From Streptomyces soli (GTDB lineage Bacteria; Actinomycetota; Actinomycetes; Streptomycetales; Streptomycetaceae): DNA of 64,000 nt. Shown here piece after piece: positions 53,038 through 63,949 of this stretch. The translations under genes and the position numbers were made by a program. Position 1 is the first letter of the stretch; each line of letters starts with the position of its first letter. The stretch spans positions 1-64,000 of the forward strand of contig NZ_RJVR01000181.1 of assembly GCF_003999195.1 (NCBI RefSeq), in the 5' to 3' direction. The notes below the pieces were generated by a model, which searched no databases, was not told the DNA's origin, and was given only the letters and a program-made list of their open reading frames with translations.

Positions 53038-53650
53038 TCAACTCATAAAGCCAGGTCGTAAAGCCGTGTGGTCGAAGACAAGCCGCAGGCTCCGCCAGCC
53101 CTCGTCGACCGGCATGCCGCCGCACAGCGGATGCAGGACGAGGCTCGCCTGCTCACCGCCCGCCTCGGCGAAGGCCACGCACTCGTCCGGCGTGAGGATC
53201 CGGTAGACGCCCTCGCACCGCAGCTCCTCCACCGTCCCTGCCGTCGACCGGACCGCCGACCGAATCCCGCCGTTCTGCCAAAAGGCGTACGTGAGCGCCT
53301 CCCGCAGGAAGTAGGAGCCGTATTCCGCCCAGGCCCGGTCCGGGTCATTCGCGATGTGCAGCAGGGGGACCTCGGCCGGAGGCATCAGGCACCAGCCTTC
53401 GGTGCCGTACTCCTCCATCCGTGCGTAGTAGTAGGCCTCCAGCTCGGGCAGATGCGCGCTGGGGAAGAACGGTAGGCCCAGCCGGGCCGCCCGGCGGGCG
53501 GCGGCGCGCGAGCTGCCAGCCACCAGCAGCAGCGGATGCGGCCGGGTGTACGGGAGGGGGGTGACCCGGACCGTACGGCCCCGGAAGGGGAAGGGCTCGC
53601 CGGTCCAGACGGCGAGGAGGGTCTCCAGGACCTCGTCCTTGAGGGCGCCG
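53038..53650 (-). pseudogene. 5'-truncated luciferase-like flavin monooxygenase (LLM) remnant
   Basis: The minus-strand frame reads LKDEVLETLLAVWTGEPFPF, then RPHPLLLVAGSSRAAARRAA, PFFPSAHLPELEAYYYARME and IANDPDRAWAEYGSYFLREA. This is the C-terminal two-thirds of an LLM-class F420/FMN-dependent oxidoreductase, about 200 residues of an expected 330. Sequence upstream of LKDE has no family similarity and the N-terminal TIM-barrel strands with the flavin site are gone. It lies between smc and ftsY and ends 18 bases from the smc stop. Confidence 0.7.
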
Positions 53651-53753
53651 CGCCGCCGCCAGTCGTGACGCAATGTCAGATTTACAGAGGTGTGGCTCGC
53701 GCACTCGTCGGAACGAACGACCACCTACCGGGTCCCGCATACTGGTGTGCGTT

Positions 53754-54944
53754 ATGGAAACCGTCATCCTTGCCGTAGTCATCGCCCTGGTCGCGGTCAT
53801 CGCGGCCGGCGGCCTCGTGGTCGGCAGTCGTCGCAAGAAGCGGCAGCTGCCCCCCGCGCCGCCCGCCGCGCCGACGATCACCACCCCGCCCGCCGAACCG
53901 CACGTCGGTGAGGACGCCGAGGTCCCCCGGGACGAGCCCCGGCGGACCATCGAAGAGGTCGATCTCCCCGACTCCACCGCCGCCCCTGAAGCCCCGGTCC
54001 TGGAGCTCGAGAAGCCCGAGCCGACCGCCGGGCGGCTCATCCGGCTGCGCTCACGGCTGTCCCGCTCCCAGAACACGCTCGGCAAGGGGCTGCTCTCGCT
54101 GCTGTCCCGAGAGCACCTCGACGAGGACACCTGGGAGGAGATCGAGGACACCCTCCTCACCGCCGACGTCGGCGTCGCCCCCACCCAGGAGCTGGTCGAG
54201 CGGCTGCGCACCCGCGTGAAGGTGCTCGGCACCCGTACGCCCGCCGAGCTGCGGGAACTGCTGCGCGAGGAGTTGCTCGCCCTGCTCGGGACGGACTTCG
54301 ACCGCACCCTGCACACCGAGAGCCACGAGGAGCAGCCGGCCGTCATCATGGTCGTCGGCGTCAACGGCACCGGCAAGACCACGACCACCGGCAAGCTCGC
54401 CCGTGTCCTGGTCGCGGACGGCCGCAGTGTCGTCCTTGCCGCCGCCGACACCTTCCGCGCCGCCGCCGCCGACCAGCTGCAGACCTGGGGCGAGCGCGTC
54501 GGCGCCCGTACGGTGCGCGGGCCCGAGGGTGGCGACCCTGCGTCGGTGGCCTACGAGGCCGTAAAGGAGGGCATCGCCGAGGGCGCGGACGTCGTCCTCA
54601 TCGACACCGCGGGGCGCCTGCACACCAAGACCGGCCTCATGGACGAGCTCGGTAAGGTCAAGCGCGTCGTCGAGAAGCACGGCCCCGTCGACGAGGTCCT
54701 GCTCGTCCTCGACGCCACCACCGGCCAGAACGGCCTCGTCCAGGCCCGCGTCTTCGCCGAGGTCGTCGACATCACCGGCATCGTCCTCACCAAGCTCGAC
54801 GGCACCGCCAAGGGTGGCATCGTCATCGCGGTCCAGCGCGAGCTGGGCGTGCCGGTGAAGCTTGTCGGGCTCGGCGAGGGTGCGGATGATCTGGCGCCGT
54901 TCGAGCCGGGGGCGTTCGTGGACGCGCTGATCGGCGAGGCGTAA
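53754..54944 (+). CDS. ftsY: Signal recognition particle receptor FtsY
   Basis: The 396-residue receptor docks ribosome-SRP complexes at the membrane. It has an N-terminal transmembrane segment (about 4-24, [20 protein letters not shown]), a Pro/Glu-rich acidic A domain, and the NG domain. The GTPase motifs are [15 protein letters not shown] (about 200-214), [29 protein letters not shown] (G3) and [10 protein letters not shown] (G4). Its last 145 coding bases are repeated exactly at 55039-55183. Ffh, its partner, is encoded 7.5 kb downstream. Confidence 0.96.
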   Translation: METVILAVVIALVAVIAAGGLVVGSRRKKRQLPPAPPAAPTITTPPAEPHVGEDAEVPRDEPRRTIEEVDLPDSTAAPEAPVLELEKPEPTAGRLIRLRSRLSRSQNTLGKGLLSLLSREHLDEDTWEEIEDTLLTADVGVAPTQELVERLRTRVKVLGTRTPAELRELLREELLALLGTDFDRTLHTESHEEQPAVIMVVGVNGTGKTTTTGKLARVLVADGRSVVLAAADTFRAAAADQLQTWGERVGARTVRGPEGGDPASVAYEAVKEGIAEGADVVLIDTAGRLHTKTGLMDELGKVKRVVEKHGPVDEVLLVLDATTGQNGLVQARVFAEVVDITGIVLTKLDGTAKGGIVIAVQRELGVPVKLVGLGEGADDLAPFEPGAFVDALIGEA

Positions 54945-55183
54945 GTGCAGGCCGTCGGACGGAGTCTGGCGCAGCGGTCCGAAGCCTGGGAGGCCCCCCT
55001 GGGGCCGAGCGGTGTGAGGGGCGCGTCGAGGGATGGGTCGGCACCGCCAAGGGTGGCATCGTCATCGCGGTCCAGCGCGAGCTGGGCGTGCCGGTGAAGC
55101 TTGTCGGGCTCGGCGAGGGTGCGGATGATCTGGCGCCGTTCGAGCCGGGGGCGTTCGTGGACGCGCTGATCGGCGAGGCGTAA
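54800..55183 (+). repeat. Perfect 145-bp direct duplication of the ftsY 3' end
   Basis: Bases 54800-54944 (end of ftsY including TAA) are identical to 55039-55183, with a 94-bp unique spacer. The second copy has no start codon and is preceded by unrelated sequence, so it is an untranslated fossil or a scar. No mismatch was found by eye. Confidence 0.95.
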
Positions 55184-55192
55184 CCCTAACCT

Positions 55193-55870
55193 TTACGCCC
55201 GGCCCCGATGGCAGACGTACGCCAGCGTTCCCAGCAGCAGCCGGGCTTCCGGGGGCTGCTGGGCGCCGTCGAGGGCCGGGGGGCGGAGCCAGCGGACGGG
55301 GCCGTGGCCGCCGAGGTCGGAGGGGGGAGCGGTGACGTAGTCGCCGGGGCCGAGGCAGCGGAGGTCGAGGTCGGCGTCGTCCCAGCCCATGCGGTAGAGC
55401 AGGTGCGGCAGCTCCGCGGCGGCGCCCGGGGCGACGAAGAACTGGGCGCGGCCGGTGGGGGTGGCGATGACCGGGCCGAGGCGCAGCCCCATGCGTTCGA
55501 GGCGGACCAGGGCGTGGATCCCGGCGCGTTCCGCCACGTCGATGACGTCGAAGGCGCTGCCGACGGGCAGCAGCACGGCCGCGCCGGGCACCTGCTCCCA
55601 CGCGGCGGTGGCTTCCTCCAGCGTGGCGCTGGCCGGGATCTCCTCGGCGAAGGGGAGCGGATGCGCGCCGGGGGCTGCGCAGTGCGCGTCGCCGCAGGAG
55701 CATTCACCGCCGCCTCGCGAGGCGCGCGCGCCCGGCGCGACGGCCCAGCCGCACAACCCCGTGTACTCCGCCACTGTGGTGCACGCCGAGGCTCGCGTGC
55801 GGCGGCGTGCGCCCTGCCGCATGTACGGCATGTCGCGAATGGTCCGCATGCTGCCGATAGTGAAGCCCAT
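55193..55870 (-). CDS. Bifunctional DNA primase/polymerase (Prim-Pol) domain protein
   Basis: The 225-residue protein matches the N-terminal Prim-Pol-like domain family common in streptomycetes. It has AEYTGLCGWAVAPGARA, a cysteine/histidine cluster CSCGDAHCAAPGAHPLPF, PGAAVLLPVGSAFDVIDVAE and a C-terminal WLRPPALDGAQQ. Catalytic acidic pairs (DVID) are present, but no helicase domain is attached. ATG 55870 follows GGGGGTGTC. It ends 10 bases from the ftsY duplication. Enzymatic activity is not shown for these short forms. Confidence 0.78.
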   Translation of the reverse strand: MGFTIGSMRTIRDMPYMRQGARRRTRASACTTVAEYTGLCGWAVAPGARASRGGGECSCGDAHCAAPGAHPLPFAEEIPASATLEEATAAWEQVPGAAVLLPVGSAFDVIDVAERAGIHALVRLERMGLRLGPVIATPTGRAQFFVAPGAAAELPHLLYRMGWDDADLDLRCLGPGDYVTAPPSDLGGHGPVRWLRPPALDGAQQPPEARLLLGTLAYVCHRGRA

Positions 55871-56202
55871 GACACCCCCAACGGATCGCGGTCTCTGATG
55901 GTTACGCCCACTCCTGAACTGCCGACTCCGATGCAATCGGCATGTGTCAAGTGAATCGTCTGCGGCGGGGGAGTAGTTCATTCGAAGGGGTGGCGAATGG
56001 TGGCGATTCCGCAGTGAGGGTCGCCGGATGGGTGATCGTAGGATTACTTTCGGTGCACAAGCTCGCAGGAACCGCCGCCGCAGACGGGTATGCCGAAGGC
56101 AAGCGCGGGGCCGCGGGAATGATCAAGCTCTATCGTTGACAACAGTTCTGGTTGGCAGCGGTGTTGGGCGACTCGGGATGTACTCGGGATGGGGGCATTG
56201 CG
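55871..56202. other. Divergent intergenic region upstream of nsdA
   Basis: These 332 bases contain a perfect TTGACA at 56136-56141 without an obvious -10 at 17-18 bases, and a TAGGAT at 56039-56044 that may be a -10 box. Short frames exist (one ends at 56139, with a small hydrophobic segment) but lack support as genes. Confidence 0.45.
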
Positions 56203-57678
56203 GTGGGCGGCACACAAGACAAGCAGCCCAATGCGCAGTTGAACTCATGGTTCGTGCGCAGCGGCTGGTCCAAGGGCGAGTTGGCGCGCCAGGTGAACCG
56301 CCGGGCCCGCCAGATGGGTGCTCTCCACGTCAGCACCGACACCTCGAGGGTGCGCCGCTGGCTCGACGGTGAGCAGCCGCGTGAGCCGATCCCGAGAATC
56401 CTGTCCGAGCTGTTCTCCGAGCGCTTCGGCTGTGTGGTGCCGGTCGAGGACCTGGGTCTGCGCTCGGTGCACCAGCCGACGGCCTCGTCGGGGGTCGACC
56501 TGCCGTGGGCCGGTCCGCAGACGGTCCAGCTGATCAACGAGTTCTCCCGCAGCGACCTGATGCTCGGCCGCCGCGGCTTCCTCGGGGCCTCGTTGATGCT
56601 GTCCGCCGGACCGGCCCTGGTCGAGCCGATGCAGCGCTGGCTGGTGCCGACGCCCCTGGGCTTCCCCGATGCCACCGGGGCCGGGGTGCCGCTGCCCCGG
56701 GAGTCCGGCACGAGCGGCGGCCGGGTGTCGCGGCTGTCGGAACCGGAGCTGGAGCTGCTGGAGACCACCACCGTGATGTTCCGGCAGTGGGACAGCCAGT
56801 GCGGCGGCGGCCTGCGCCGCAAGGCGGTCGTCGGCCAGTTGCACGAGGTGACCGACCTGCTCCAGGAATCGCACCCGCAGCGGGTGGCCAGGCGCCTGTA
56901 CCGGGTCACCGCCGACCTCGCGGCACTGGCCGGCTGGATGTCGTACGACATCGGGCTGCAGCCGACCGCCCAGAAGTACTTCGTGCTGGCGCTGCACGCC
57001 GCCAAGGAGGCCGACGACCGGTCGCTGGGCGCCTTCATCCTCTCCAGCATGAGCCGCCAGATGATCCACCTGAACCGTCCCGACGACGCGCTGGAGCTCA
57101 TCCACCTCGCGCAGTACGGCAGCCGGGACAGCGCCACCGCCACCACCCAGGCGATGCTGTACGCGATGGAGGCCCGGGCCTACGCGAACATGGGCCAGGT
57201 CAGCAAGTGCCATCGGGCGGTGCGGATGGCCGAGGACGCCTACACCGAGTCCCGGCCCGTCGAGGACCCGGACTGGATCAGCTTCTTCAACGAGGCCGAG
57301 CTCAACGCGGAGAACGCCCACTCCTACCGCGACCTGGCCTATGTGGCCGGCCGGAGCCCCACGTACGCCTCGCTCGCCCACCCCGTCATGCAGCGGGCCG
57401 TCGAGCTCTTCAGCCACGACCCCGTGCACCAGCGGGCGTACGCCCTCAACCTGGTCGGCATGGCCACCGTCCACCTGCTGCAGCGCGAGCCGGAGCAGGC
57501 GGCGGACCTGACGATCCAGGCCATCGAGGTCGCCCGGAAGGTCCGCTCCGAGCGGGTCAACACCCGCATCCGCAAGACCTCGGACACCGCCCTGCGCGAC
57601 TTCGGGGAGGTGCCGGCCGTGGCCCAGCTCACCGAGAGCCTGGCCGCGCATCTGCCCGAGGTCGCGGAGACCGCCTGA
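56203..57678 (+). CDS. nsdA: Negative regulator of differentiation and antibiotic production, NsdA-type
   Basis: GTG 56203 gives 491 residues. The N-terminus resembles a DNA- or partner-binding helical domain (NSWFVRSGWSKGELARQVNR, TDTSRVRRWLDGEQPREPIP). A TPR-like helical array covers about 200-470 (LYRVTADLAALAGWMSYDIG, AQKYFVLALHAAKEADDRSL, QAMLYAMEARAYANMGQVSK). The S. coelicolor orthologue between the Prim-Pol gene and amtB is nsdA, whose loss raises antibiotic and spore production. The molecular mechanism is unknown. Confidence 0.9.
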   Translation: MGGTQDKQPNAQLNSWFVRSGWSKGELARQVNRRARQMGALHVSTDTSRVRRWLDGEQPREPIPRILSELFSERFGCVVPVEDLGLRSVHQPTASSGVDLPWAGPQTVQLINEFSRSDLMLGRRGFLGASLMLSAGPALVEPMQRWLVPTPLGFPDATGAGVPLPRESGTSGGRVSRLSEPELELLETTTVMFRQWDSQCGGGLRRKAVVGQLHEVTDLLQESHPQRVARRLYRVTADLAALAGWMSYDIGLQPTAQKYFVLALHAAKEADDRSLGAFILSSMSRQMIHLNRPDDALELIHLAQYGSRDSATATTQAMLYAMEARAYANMGQVSKCHRAVRMAEDAYTESRPVEDPDWISFFNEAELNAENAHSYRDLAYVAGRSPTYASLAHPVMQRAVELFSHDPVHQRAYALNLVGMATVHLLQREPEQAADLTIQAIEVARKVRSERVNTRIRKTSDTALRDFGEVPAVAQLTESLAAHLPEVAETA

Positions 57679-58012
57679 CCCGGGAAAGACCCACCCAGAA
57701 GACCCCGGCCGCGGCCGCCATCCCGATCAGCCCGACTCGGCTCCCCCACGCCAGGTCAACCGGGTGGCTGCCGCGGCCGGTCCCGTATACAGGATGCAGG
57801 GGCCCCCAAAGGGGTCACAGAGTAATCACGGCCGCTGCCGTTGGGGTGGCGATTCACTTTGGCGTAACACGCCCGACTTCTTCGTCACCTCACGGAAACA
57901 TCGAGCGGCACTGGCGGAAACCCGGCTTAGGCAATCTCATGGCCAAAACCGGCCCACCGTACCCCACACCCCGCACGGGCCGTTCGGATGACGATACGAC
58001 GAGGAGACGCAG
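57679..58012. other. amtB leader and promoter region
   Basis: The 334-bp gap between nsdA and amtB has no gene. It contains the GlnR-type box at 57864-57899 and, further upstream, a GGGGCCCCCAAAGGGG-like palindromic stretch near 57800. Transcription of the amtB-glnK-glnD operon should start just downstream of the box. Confidence 0.7.
57864..57899 (+). promoter_or_regulatory. GlnR box upstream of amtB
   Basis: GTAAC-N6-GACTT (57864-57879) is followed after four bases by GTCAC-N6-GAAAC (57884-57899). The second half fits the gTnAC-n6-GaAAC actinobacterial GlnR consensus exactly, and the first fits in three of five b-site positions. The S. coelicolor amtB promoter is known to carry such tandem sites and is induced by GlnR in nitrogen limitation. 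Confidence 0.78.
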
Positions 58013-59676
<1,664 letters not shown>

Positions 59677-59781
59677 GATCGCGAGGCGCGGCCGGGGAAT
59701 TACCTGGCCGCGCCTCACACTTGCACTTAGAAGCACGGGAAGTAACAGAAGTACGAAGCACAGCCTGCGTCTGGAGACAGC

Positions 59782-62241
59782 GTGACGGAAAGCGTCGAAG
59801 CGAAAGCGAACGACGAGAACGACCCCGCAGGCTACGCGGCGGCCCGGTTGCACCTCCTCAACGAGGAAGAGCAGTCCGGGCCGCCGCGTCGTAAGGCCCT
59901 CGCGGAACTCACCGACCGCTGGCTCGCCGCCCTCACCCACGGCGCGGCCGCCGAGGCCGGGGTCGCCGGATACGCGCTGGTCGCCGTCGGCGGCTACGGC
60001 AGAGGCGAACTCTCCCCACGCAGCGACCTGGACCTGCTGCTGCTCCACGACGGTTCCGAGAAGGCCGGCCAGGTGGCGTCTCTCGCCGACAAGATCTGGT
60101 ACCCCGTGTGGGACCTCGGGCTCGCCCTCGACCACTCCGTACGCACCCCCGTCGAGGCCCGCAAGACCGCCGCCGACGACCTCAAGGTCCAGCTCGGCCT
60201 GCTCGACGCCCGGCACATCGCCGGCGACACCGCGCTCACGGCCGGCCTGCGCACCGCGATCCTCGCCGACTGGCGCAACCAGGCGCCCAAGCGGCTGCCC
60301 GCGCTGCACGAGATGTGCCTCGAACGCGCCGAACGCCAGGGCGAGCTGGCCTACCTCCTCGAACCCGACCTCAAGGAGGCCCGGGGCGGCCTGCGCGACG
60401 CCACCGCCCTGCGCGCCGTCGCCGCCTCCTGGCTCGCCGACGCGCCCCGCGAAGGCCTGGAGGAGGCCCGTACGCGGCTGCTCGACGCCCGCGACGCCCT
60501 CCACCTGGTCACCGGGCGCGCCACCGACCGGCTCGCCCTCCAGGAGCAGGATCAGGTCGCCACCGCCCTCGGCCTGCTGGACGCCGACGCACTGCTGCGG
60601 CAGGTATACGAAGCGGCGCGCACCGTCTCGTACGCCTCCGACGTCACCTGGCGCGAGGTCGGCCGTGTGCTGCGCTCCCGCGAGATGCGGCCCAAGCGGC
60701 GCGGACTGCTGGGGCTCGGCCGCACCGAGGCCGCCGCCACGCCCGCCGAGCGCACCCCGCTCGCCGACGGTGTGGTCGAGCACGAGGGCGAGGCCGTACT
60801 GGCCCGCTCCGCCCGGCCCGACCGCGACCCGGTGCTTCCGCTGCGCGCCGCCGCCGCTGCCGCCCAGACCGGGCTGCCGCTGTCGTTGCACACCGTACGG
60901 CGCCTGGCCCAGGCCGCCCGTCCGCTGCCGGTGCCGTGGCCGGCCGAGGCCCGCGAGCAGCTGCTCACCCTGCTGGGCGCGGGGGAGTCCACCGTGCCGG
61001 TGTGGGAGGCGCTGGAGGCCGAGGGCCTGATCACCCGGCTGCTGCCCGACTGGGAGCGGGTGCGCTGCCGGCCCCAGCGCAACGCCGTACACATCTGGAC
61101 CGTCGACCGGCACCTGGTGGAGTGCGCGGTGCGCGCTTCGGCGCTCACCCGTCGCGTCAGCCGCCCCGACCTGCTGCTCATCGGCGCCCTGCTGCACGAC
61201 ATCGGCAAGGGCTGGCCCGGCGACCACTCGGTGGCCGGTGAGGTCATCGCACGCGACGTCGCCGCCCGCCTGGGCTTCGGCCGCGCCGACGTCGACACCC
61301 TGGCCCTGCTCGTACGGCATCATCTGCTGCTGATCGACACCGCCACCCGGCGTGACCTGGACGACCCGGCCACCGTTCAGGTCGTCGCCGACGCCGTACG
61401 CGACACCGAGACCCTGGAACTGCTGCACGCCCTCACCGAGGCCGACGCCCTGGCCACCGGGCCTGCCGCCTGGAGCGCGTGGCGGGCCTCGCTCGTCTCC
61501 GACCTGGTCAAGCGGGTCGCCGAGGTCCTCGCGGGCGGCGCCGTCCCCGAGCCGGTCAGCCCCGAGCCCACCGCCGAGGAGGAACGTCTCGCCGTCGAGG
61601 CCGCCCGCACCGGCGGCCCGGTGCTGGCCCTGCACGCGCACACCGAGCCCGACCCGGACGCCGAGTCCGAGGCGCCCGAACAGGTCGGCGTCGAGTTGCT
61701 GCTCGCCGTTCGCGACCGGCCGGGCCTGCTCGCCGAGGCCGCCGGCGTCCTCGCCCTGCACCGGCTCACCGTCCGCGCGGCCGACCTGCGCTCCGTCGAC
61801 CCGATCGGGGAGGGCCCGGTCACGCTGCTGCGCTGGCGCGTCGCCGCCGAGTACGGCTCCCTCCCCGAGGCCACCCGGCTGCGGGTCGACCTCGACCGTG
61901 CCTTCGCCGGCACCCTCGACATCGAGGCCCGCCTCGCCGAACGCGAAGCCGCGTATCCCCGCCGCCGGGGCGTCACCGCCCCTCCGCCGCGCGTCACCGT
62001 CGCCCCCGGCTCGTCCGACTCGGCCACCGTCATAGAGATCCGCGCCCAGGACGCCCCCGGGCTCCTGCACCGCATCGGCCGCGCCATGGAGATCACCGGC
62101 CTCAACGTTCGCTCCGCCCGCATCAGCACCCTGGGCGCCAACGCCGTGGACGCCTTCTACGTCACCGGTAGCGACGGCTCTCCCCTCACCGACGTACGGG
62201 CGGCCGAGGTCGCCCGGGAGGTCGAGCGCGCGCTGCGCTGA
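59782..62241 (+). CDS. glnD: PII adenylyl/uridylyltransferase and removing enzyme
   Basis: The 819-residue GlnD modifies and demodifies PII according to glutamine. The nucleotidyltransferase site is GGYGRGELSPRSDLDLL at about 70-86. The GlnD PII-UTase helical region follows, then an HD domain with LLHDIGKGWPGDHS at about 470-483. Two ACT domains lie at about 640-710 (VELLLAVRDRPGLLAEAAGV) and 745-815 (IEIRAQDAPGLLHRIGRAME). GTG start. Actinobacterial GlnD adenylylates instead of uridylylating PII. Confidence 0.95.
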   Translation: MTESVEAKANDENDPAGYAAARLHLLNEEEQSGPPRRKALAELTDRWLAALTHGAAAEAGVAGYALVAVGGYGRGELSPRSDLDLLLLHDGSEKAGQVASLADKIWYPVWDLGLALDHSVRTPVEARKTAADDLKVQLGLLDARHIAGDTALTAGLRTAILADWRNQAPKRLPALHEMCLERAERQGELAYLLEPDLKEARGGLRDATALRAVAASWLADAPREGLEEARTRLLDARDALHLVTGRATDRLALQEQDQVATALGLLDADALLRQVYEAARTVSYASDVTWREVGRVLRSREMRPKRRGLLGLGRTEAAATPAERTPLADGVVEHEGEAVLARSARPDRDPVLPLRAAAAAAQTGLPLSLHTVRRLAQAARPLPVPWPAEAREQLLTLLGAGESTVPVWEALEAEGLITRLLPDWERVRCRPQRNAVHIWTVDRHLVECAVRASALTRRVSRPDLLLIGALLHDIGKGWPGDHSVAGEVIARDVAARLGFGRADVDTLALLVRHHLLLIDTATRRDLDDPATVQVVADAVRDTETLELLHALTEADALATGPAAWSAWRASLVSDLVKRVAEVLAGGAVPEPVSPEPTAEEERLAVEAARTGGPVLALHAHTEPDPDAESEAPEQVGVELLLAVRDRPGLLAEAAGVLALHRLTVRAADLRSVDPIGEGPVTLLRWRVAAEYGSLPEATRLRVDLDRAFAGTLDIEARLAEREAAYPRRRGVTAPPPRVTVAPGSSDSATVIEIRAQDAPGLLHRIGRAMEITGLNVRSARISTLGANAVDAFYVTGSDGSPLTDVRAAEVAREVERALR

Positions 62242-62265
62242 CCGCGGGTATGCGGGCGAAAGCGA

Positions 62266-62306
62266 GGTGGGGTCTCCCCCAAACTCCGTTTGGGGGAGAC
62301 CCCACC
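62266..62306. repeat. 19-bp-stem hairpin repeat between glnD and ffh
   Basis: 62266-62284 pairs perfectly with 62288-62306 around a TCC loop. It contains CCCCCAAACTCCGTTTGGGGG, the variant of the block at 27269-27290. Outer near-complementary arms occur at 62248-62258 and 62342-62352 (10 of 11). It is the most stable hairpin of the repeat family here and could reduce read-through into ffh. Confidence 0.78.
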
Positions 62307-62398
62307 GGCCGGAGGCTGGGGGAGGGTGGGATACACCGGCACGCCCGGATACTCTTGAGGACGACCACCCGCCCCCGACACGAGGATCCGCGACCGAC

Positions 62399-63949
62399 GT
62401 GTTCGATACCCTCTCCGACCGCCTTGCAGCGACTTTCAAGAACCTCCGGGGCAAGGGCCGCCTCTCCGAGGCGGACATCGACGCCACCGCGCGCGAGATC
62501 CGTATCGCGCTGCTGGAGGCGGACGTCGCGCTGCCGGTGGTCCGCGCGTTCATCAAGCAGGTCAAGGAGCGGGCGGCAGGCGCCGAGGTCTCCCAGGCGC
62601 TGAACCCCGCCCAGCAGGTCATCAAGATCGTCAGCGAGGAGCTGGTCGGCATTCTCGGCGGCGAGACCCGCCGCCTGCGCTTCGCCAAGCAGCCGCCGAC
62701 CGTCATCATGCTCGCCGGCCTCCAGGGCGCCGGTAAGACGACGCTGGCCGGAAAGCTCGGCCACTGGCTCAAGGGCCAGGGCCACACCCCGCTGCTGGTC
62801 GCGGCCGACCTCCAGCGCCCGAACGCCGTCAACCAACTGTCGGTCGTCGCCGAGCGCGCCGGGGTCGCGGTCTTCGCCCCGGAGCCGGGCAACGGCGTCG
62901 GCGACCCGGTGAAGGTCGCCAGGGACTCGATCGATTTCGCCAAGAGCAAGCTGCACGACGTGGTCATCGTCGACACCGCCGGCCGGCTCGGCATCGACGC
63001 CGACATGATGCAGCAGGCCGCCGACATCCGTGACGCGGTCAGTCCGGACGAAATCCTCTTCGTCGTTGACGCCATGGTCGGCCAGGACGCGGTCAACACC
63101 GCGGAGGCGTTCCGCGACGGCGTCGGCTTCGACGGCGTCGTCCTGTCCAAGCTGGACGGCGACGCGCGAGGCGGCGCCGCGCTGTCGGTCGCGCACGTCA
63201 CCGGCAAGCAGGTCATGTTCGCCTCCAACGGCGAGAAGCTGGACGACTTCGACGCGTTCCACCCGGACCGCATGGCGTCCCGCATCCTCGGCATGGGCGA
63301 CATGCTCAGCCTGATCGAGAAGGCCGAGCAGACCTTCAGCCAGGCCGAGGCCCAGAAGATGGCCGAGAAGCTGGCGAAGGGCCCGAAGGAGTTCACCCTC
63401 GACGACTTCCTCCAGCAGATGGAGCAGGTCCGGAAGATGGGCTCGATCTCCAAGCTGCTCGGCATGCTGCCCGGCATGGGTCAGATCAAGGACCAGATCG
63501 CCAATCTCGACGAGCGGGACGTGGACCGCACCGCGGCGATCATCAAGTCGATGACCCCGGCCGAGCGCCAGGACCCGACGATCATCAACGGCTCCCGCCG
63601 GGCCCGCGTCGCCCGGGGTTCCGGCGTCGACGTCAGCGCGGTCAAGAGCCTGGTCGAGCGCTTCTTCGAGGCCCGCAAGATGATGTCCCGCATGGCCCAG
63701 GGCGGCGGCATGCCCGGCATGCCGGGGATCCCCGGCATGGGCGGCGGCGGTGCCCGTCAGAAGAAGCAGGTCAAGCAGGCCAAGGGCAAGCGGAAGTCGG
63801 GCAACCCGATGAAGCGCAAGGCCGAGGAGCAGGCCGCCGCCACCCGCCGCGAGCAGCAGCCCGGGGGCGCCTTCGGCCTCCCGCCGGGCGGCGGGGCGGA
63901 CAACTTCGAGCTGCCGCCGGAATTCAAGGACCTGCTGCCGCCCAAGTAG
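62399..63949 (+). CDS. ffh: Signal recognition particle protein Ffh (SRP54)
   Basis: The 516-residue GTPase binds signal peptides and 4.5S RNA. The N domain starts FDTLSDRLAATFKNLRGKGR. The GTPase motifs are AGLQGAGKTTLAGKLG (about 105-120), AADLQRPNAVNQL, DTAGRLGIDADMM (G3) and SKLDGDARGGAAL (G4). The methionine-rich M domain begins near 300 (DDFLQQMEQVRKMGSISKLL) and includes SGVDVSAVKSLVERF for RNA binding. A Gly/Lys-rich tail ends the protein. GTG start; the ribosome-binding site is weak. Confidence 0.96.
   Translation: MFDTLSDRLAATFKNLRGKGRLSEADIDATAREIRIALLEADVALPVVRAFIKQVKERAAGAEVSQALNPAQQVIKIVSEELVGILGGETRRLRFAKQPPTVIMLAGLQGAGKTTLAGKLGHWLKGQGHTPLLVAADLQRPNAVNQLSVVAERAGVAVFAPEPGNGVGDPVKVARDSIDFAKSKLHDVVIVDTAGRLGIDADMMQQAADIRDAVSPDEILFVVDAMVGQDAVNTAEAFRDGVGFDGVVLSKLDGDARGGAALSVAHVTGKQVMFASNGEKLDDFDAFHPDRMASRILGMGDMLSLIEKAEQTFSQAEAQKMAEKLAKGPKEFTLDDFLQQMEQVRKMGSISKLLGMLPGMGQIKDQIANLDERDVDRTAAIIKSMTPAERQDPTIINGSRRARVARGSGVDVSAVKSLVERFFEARKMMSRMAQGGGMPGMPGIPGMGGGGARQKKQVKQAKGKRKSGNPMKRKAEEQAAATRREQQPGGAFGLPPGGGADNFELPPEFKDLLPPK

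Noticed and set aside
55942-56139. A 65-codon frame upstream of nsdA with a hydrophobic stretch
   Set aside because: There is no ribosome-binding site, it overlaps the likely nsdA promoter region, and the composition is atypical; support is insufficient.
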